DNA from: Tannerella sp. oral taxon 808
GTDB lineage: Bacteria > Bacteroidota > Bacteroidia > Bacteroidales > Tannerellaceae
Length of the DNA stretch: 7,853 nucleotides
Direction: 5' to 3'
Assembly (NCBI GenBank): GCA_002890585.1
Contig: MIQB01000092.1
Span: 1-7,853, forward strand
Made by a program: the position numbers and the translations under genes. Below the pieces are notes generated by a model. It ran no database searches. It saw nothing but the letters and a program-made list of their open reading frames with translations, and was not told the origin of the DNA. Shown here piece by piece: positions 6,322 through 7,853 of the stretch. Every line of letters begins with the position of its first letter. Position 1 is the stretch's first letter.

Positions 6322-6562
6322 TGGATTAACGTGAGTTCGATGTAAGAATAAAGTCGGTGGTATGTCTACGGAAGTCCGCAACGGTTAAAACGGGGAATTT
6401 GAGGTTTGCGAGGTGCCCCGCAAATACCAAAACAGGGAATTTGAGGTTTGCGGGGTGCCCCGCAAGCATTCCCAAAAACGTTTTAGCCGCCCGAGCGCTC
6501 TAACAAAGGCATGTTGTAGGACGTAAGGAACCTCATTCTTACGTCGAACTCACGTTGGATTA
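6322..6562. mobile_element. MITE-like non-autonomous insertion with TIRs and target duplication
   Basis: Bases 6329-6349 and 6535-6555 are 21-bp terminal inverted repeats with 20/21 matches; the outer end is ACGTGAGTTCGA and the only difference is T/C at position 13. Weaker similarity continues inward for about 5 more bases. Immediately outside both ends is the direct repeat TGGATTA (6322-6328 and 6556-6562), as expected for a 7-bp target-site duplication. The element proper is 227 bp and has no credible reading frame, so it would need a transposase in trans. Inside are two 37-bp direct repeats (6387-6423, 6429-6465), each ending in a hairpin. The parent IS family cannot be named from this. 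It lies between the divergent promoters of kbl and tdh and interrupts no gene. Confidence 0.85.
6387..6465. repeat. Two 37-bp direct repeats with terminal hairpins, inside the MITE-like element
   Basis: Copies at 6387-6423 and 6429-6465 differ at 2 of 37 positions and are offset by 42 bp. Each starts AAAAC(G/A)GGGAATTTGAGG and ends in a palindrome. In the second copy TTGCGGGG-TG-CCCCGCAA (6448-6465) is perfect; in the first, one arm base differs (A for G). Confidence 0.9.
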
Positions 6563-6667
6563 GAACAAAAATTGCTTCGTGGCGCTTGCGGGGATTCCTG
6601 CGATCGTTTTCCAAGCCTCTCCTCCCCATCGTGAACCATTCCTGATCGCGCGATTGTAGATTTTCAT
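6560..6667 (-). CDS. Candidate 35-residue small ORF, unverified
   Basis: An ATG at 6667 on the minus strand opens a 35-codon frame (MKIYNRAIRNGSRW...ATKQFLF) preceded by a purine-rich GGGAGG 7-8 nt upstream, which is Shine-Dalgarno-like and unusual for this phylum. The TAA stop falls in the copy of TGGATTA flanking the MITE-like insertion. The product is basic, with no signal peptide or known domain that I recognise. It lies antisense to the tdh upstream region. It may well be a chance frame. Confidence 0.2.
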   Translation of the reverse strand: MKIYNRAIRNGSRWGGEAWKTIAGIPASATKQFLF

Positions 6668-6716
6668 TCTAATACCTCCCTCTATGAAGAATCTCAGGCA
6701 GAAATGATCGCGATTG
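6643..6716 (+). promoter_or_regulatory. Paired TGATCGCG(CG)ATTG motifs upstream of tdh
   Basis: TGATCGCGCGATTG (6643-6656) and TGATCGCGATTG (6705-6716) occur 62 bp apart, the second overlapping the tdh -33 TTG. Both contain GATCGCG with partial dyad symmetry. Two copies, one over the promoter, suggest a possible regulator binding site, but the motif is unassigned. Confidence 0.3.
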
Positions 6717-6742
6717 GCCGTATACCTATTCTGATACCTTTG
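6714..6742 (+). promoter_or_regulatory. tdh promoter (Bacteroidetes type)
   Basis: TTG (6714-6716), an 18-bp spacer and TACCTTTG (6735-6742) match the Bacteroidetes -33/-7 consensus TTG-N(~19)-TAnnTTTG. The -7 element ends 28 bp before the tdh ATG, implying a short leader. Confidence 0.75.
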
Positions 6743-6770
6743 CGCGCAAATCAAAAAACTCACACAACAG

Positions 6771-7718
6771 ATGAAAGACATTTTGGTCATCGGTTCTACC
6801 GGGCAAATCGGTTCAGAACTGACCTTGGAATTGCGAAAGCATTACGGAGAAGACGTGGTCGCGGGTTACATCCCTGGCGCCGAACCCAAAGGCGAGCTGG
6901 CCGAAACAGGCCCCTCGGCCGTAGTCGACATTACGAACGGGCAGCAAATCGCAGACGTCGTGTCGAAGTATCGCATCGACACGGTTTACAACCTCGCGGC
7001 GTTGCTCTCGGCCGTGGCGGAGAGCAAACACAGACTGGCGTGGCACATCGGCATCGACGGCTTACTCAATGTGCTCGAAGTGGCGCGCGAGAAGGGTTGC
7101 GCCGTCTTCACCCCCAGCTCGATCGGTGCCTTTGGCGACGGTGCACCCAAAGACATGACGCCACAAGACACCGTCTGCCGCCCCCACACCATGTATGGCG
7201 TGACGAAGGTGACGGGCGAGTTGCTCAGCGATTACTATCACTTCCGCTTCGGTGTCGACACACGTTCGGTGCGCTTCCCCGGCCTGATCTCCTACGTTAC
7301 GCCTCCGGGCGGCGGCACGACGGACTATGCCGTCGACATCTTCTACGCTGCGGCCAAGGGCGAGACGTTCCGCTGCCCCATCCAGGCGGGCACGTTCATG
7401 GACATGATGTACATGCCCGACGCCCTGCATGCTGCCATCCAGCTGATGGAGGCCGATCCCACCCGACTGAAGCACCGCAACGCGTTCAACATCGCCTCGA
7501 TGAGCTTCGATCCGGAGATCATCTACCGGCAGATCCGTAAGTATCGCCCCGACTTCGTTATGGAGTATGCCGTCGATCCTTTGCGGCAGGCCATCGCTGA
7601 GTCGTGGCCGAACCACATGGACGACCATTGCGCCCGCGAGGAGTGGGACTGGGCGCCTCGCTACGATTTAGATACGATGACGCGCGACATGTTGGAGAAG
7701 CTCAAGTTGCGCTTCTGA
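6771..7718 (+). CDS. tdh: L-threonine 3-dehydrogenase, SDR/epimerase type
   Basis: Oxidises L-threonine to 2-amino-3-ketobutyrate with NAD+, supplying Kbl; cytoplasmic. The 315-residue protein belongs to the extended short-chain dehydrogenase (NAD-dependent epimerase-like) class, not the zinc medium-chain class of E. coli Tdh. Visible features are the NAD-binding G8-S-T-G11-Q-I-G14, D53 in VVDITN, NLAALLS (74-80), TPSS at 114-117, catalytic Y142-G-V-T-K146, the substrate-site signature SYVTPPGGGTTDYAVDIF (174-191), and the C-terminal WPNHMDDHCAREEWDW (279-294), the last two being characteristic of SDR-type threonine dehydrogenases. The ATG at 6771 follows a consensus promoter at a short distance. 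It is divergent from kbl, and a strong terminator follows. A general sugar epimerase is the alternative, made unlikely by the specific signatures and by kbl. Confidence 0.93.
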   Translation: MKDILVIGSTGQIGSELTLELRKHYGEDVVAGYIPGAEPKGELAETGPSAVVDITNGQQIADVVSKYRIDTVYNLAALLSAVAESKHRLAWHIGIDGLLNVLEVAREKGCAVFTPSSIGAFGDGAPKDMTPQDTVCRPHTMYGVTKVTGELLSDYYHFRFGVDTRSVRFPGLISYVTPPGGGTTDYAVDIFYAAAKGETFRCPIQAGTFMDMMYMPDALHAAIQLMEADPTRLKHRNAFNIASMSFDPEIIYRQIRKYRPDFVMEYAVDPLRQAIAESWPNHMDDHCAREEWDWAPRYDLDTMTRDMLEKLKLRF

Positions 7719-7742
7719 CCCCCCCTCCCCCGATTTCACAAA

Positions 7743-7785
7743 GAATCCCGCATACCGACGACACGGTGTGCGGGATTCATTTTTT
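7743..7785 (+). terminator. Intrinsic terminator of tdh
   Basis: GAATCCCGCATACC (7743-7756) pairs with GGTGTGCGGGATTC (7765-7778) as a 14-bp stem with one G-U wobble and an 8-nt loop, followed by ATTTTTT. It starts 25 bp after the tdh stop. On the opposite strand only TTTGTG follows, so it acts chiefly rightward. Confidence 0.92.
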
Positions 7786-7795
7786 GGGGGGGACT

Positions 7796-7827
7796 CTTCT
7801 TTTCTTCCCTTGATGGAAGAAAAGAAG
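7796..7827. repeat. 13-bp purine/pyrimidine inverted repeat after the tdh terminator
   Basis: CTTCTTTTCTTCC (7796-7808) and GGAAGAAAAGAAG (7815-7827) are perfect reverse complements with a 6-nt loop, with one strand of each arm all-purine. The stretch that follows (CAAAAGAAGATCAAGG) resembles, from memory, a dispersed intergenic repeat in Bacteroidales. Transcribed, it could form a second 3' stem. Bases 7828-7853 show no gene. Confidence 0.55.
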
Positions 7828-7853
7828 CAAAAGAAGATCAAGGCGTCAGGGAC

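Noticed and set aside
6127..6381. 84-codon minus-strand frame upstream of kbl
   Set aside because: It spans the kbl -7 element, the dyads and the left end of the MITE-like element, so it cannot be an intact native gene; composition is Pro/Asn/Arg-rich with no recognisable domain.
6704..7540. 278-codon plus-strand frame overlapping tdh
   Set aside because: It is the +1-type shadow of tdh, Arg/His-rich, and tdh has full NAD-binding and YxxxK motifs.

Overview
The window looks like chromosomal DNA of a GC-rich member of the Bacteroidales (Bacteroidota). Four things point there: a PorV-type outer-membrane protein of the type IX secretion system, a RecO with no zinc-finger cysteines, a TAnnTTTG-type -7 promoter element in front of both threonine-catabolism genes, and AT-rich heptamer repeats between genes. 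A Tannerella/Porphyromonas-like relative is my guess; I cannot name the species.

Layout, left to right. Bases 1-120 hold the edge of a probable dispersed repeat with a GC hairpin. A minus-strand cluster follows, transcribed porV (1411-2580), ispF (853-1332), recO (121-846). ispF and recO are 6 bases apart; porV and ispF are separated by 78 bp carrying a 13-bp dyad. Upstream of porV is a 508-bp gene-free stretch with a heptamer repeat (2591-2646) and an eight-unit, exactly 42-bp-period array built on a 15-nt palindrome (2724-3056). Next come two translationally coupled minus-strand genes: a DUF2156 protein (3937-4845), then a GNAT acetyltransferase (3089-3940). kbl (4933-6123, minus) lies upstream of them, separated by a long hairpin. 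The 647 bp between kbl and the divergent tdh contains both promoters and a 227-bp element with 21-bp terminal inverted repeats and a 7-bp flanking direct repeat, read as a MITE-like insertion. tdh (6771-7718, plus) ends at a strong intrinsic terminator, and a 13-bp inverted repeat follows near the right edge.

Functionally, tdh and kbl form the two-step pathway from L-threonine via 2-amino-3-ketobutyrate to glycine and acetyl-CoA. ispF belongs to the MEP isoprenoid pathway, recO to recombination repair, and porV to cargo shuttling in the T9SS. The DUF2156/GNAT pair is unassigned. The genes are conventional; the unusual content is the two intergenic elements. I found no complete transposase gene, CRISPR array, rRNA or tRNA.
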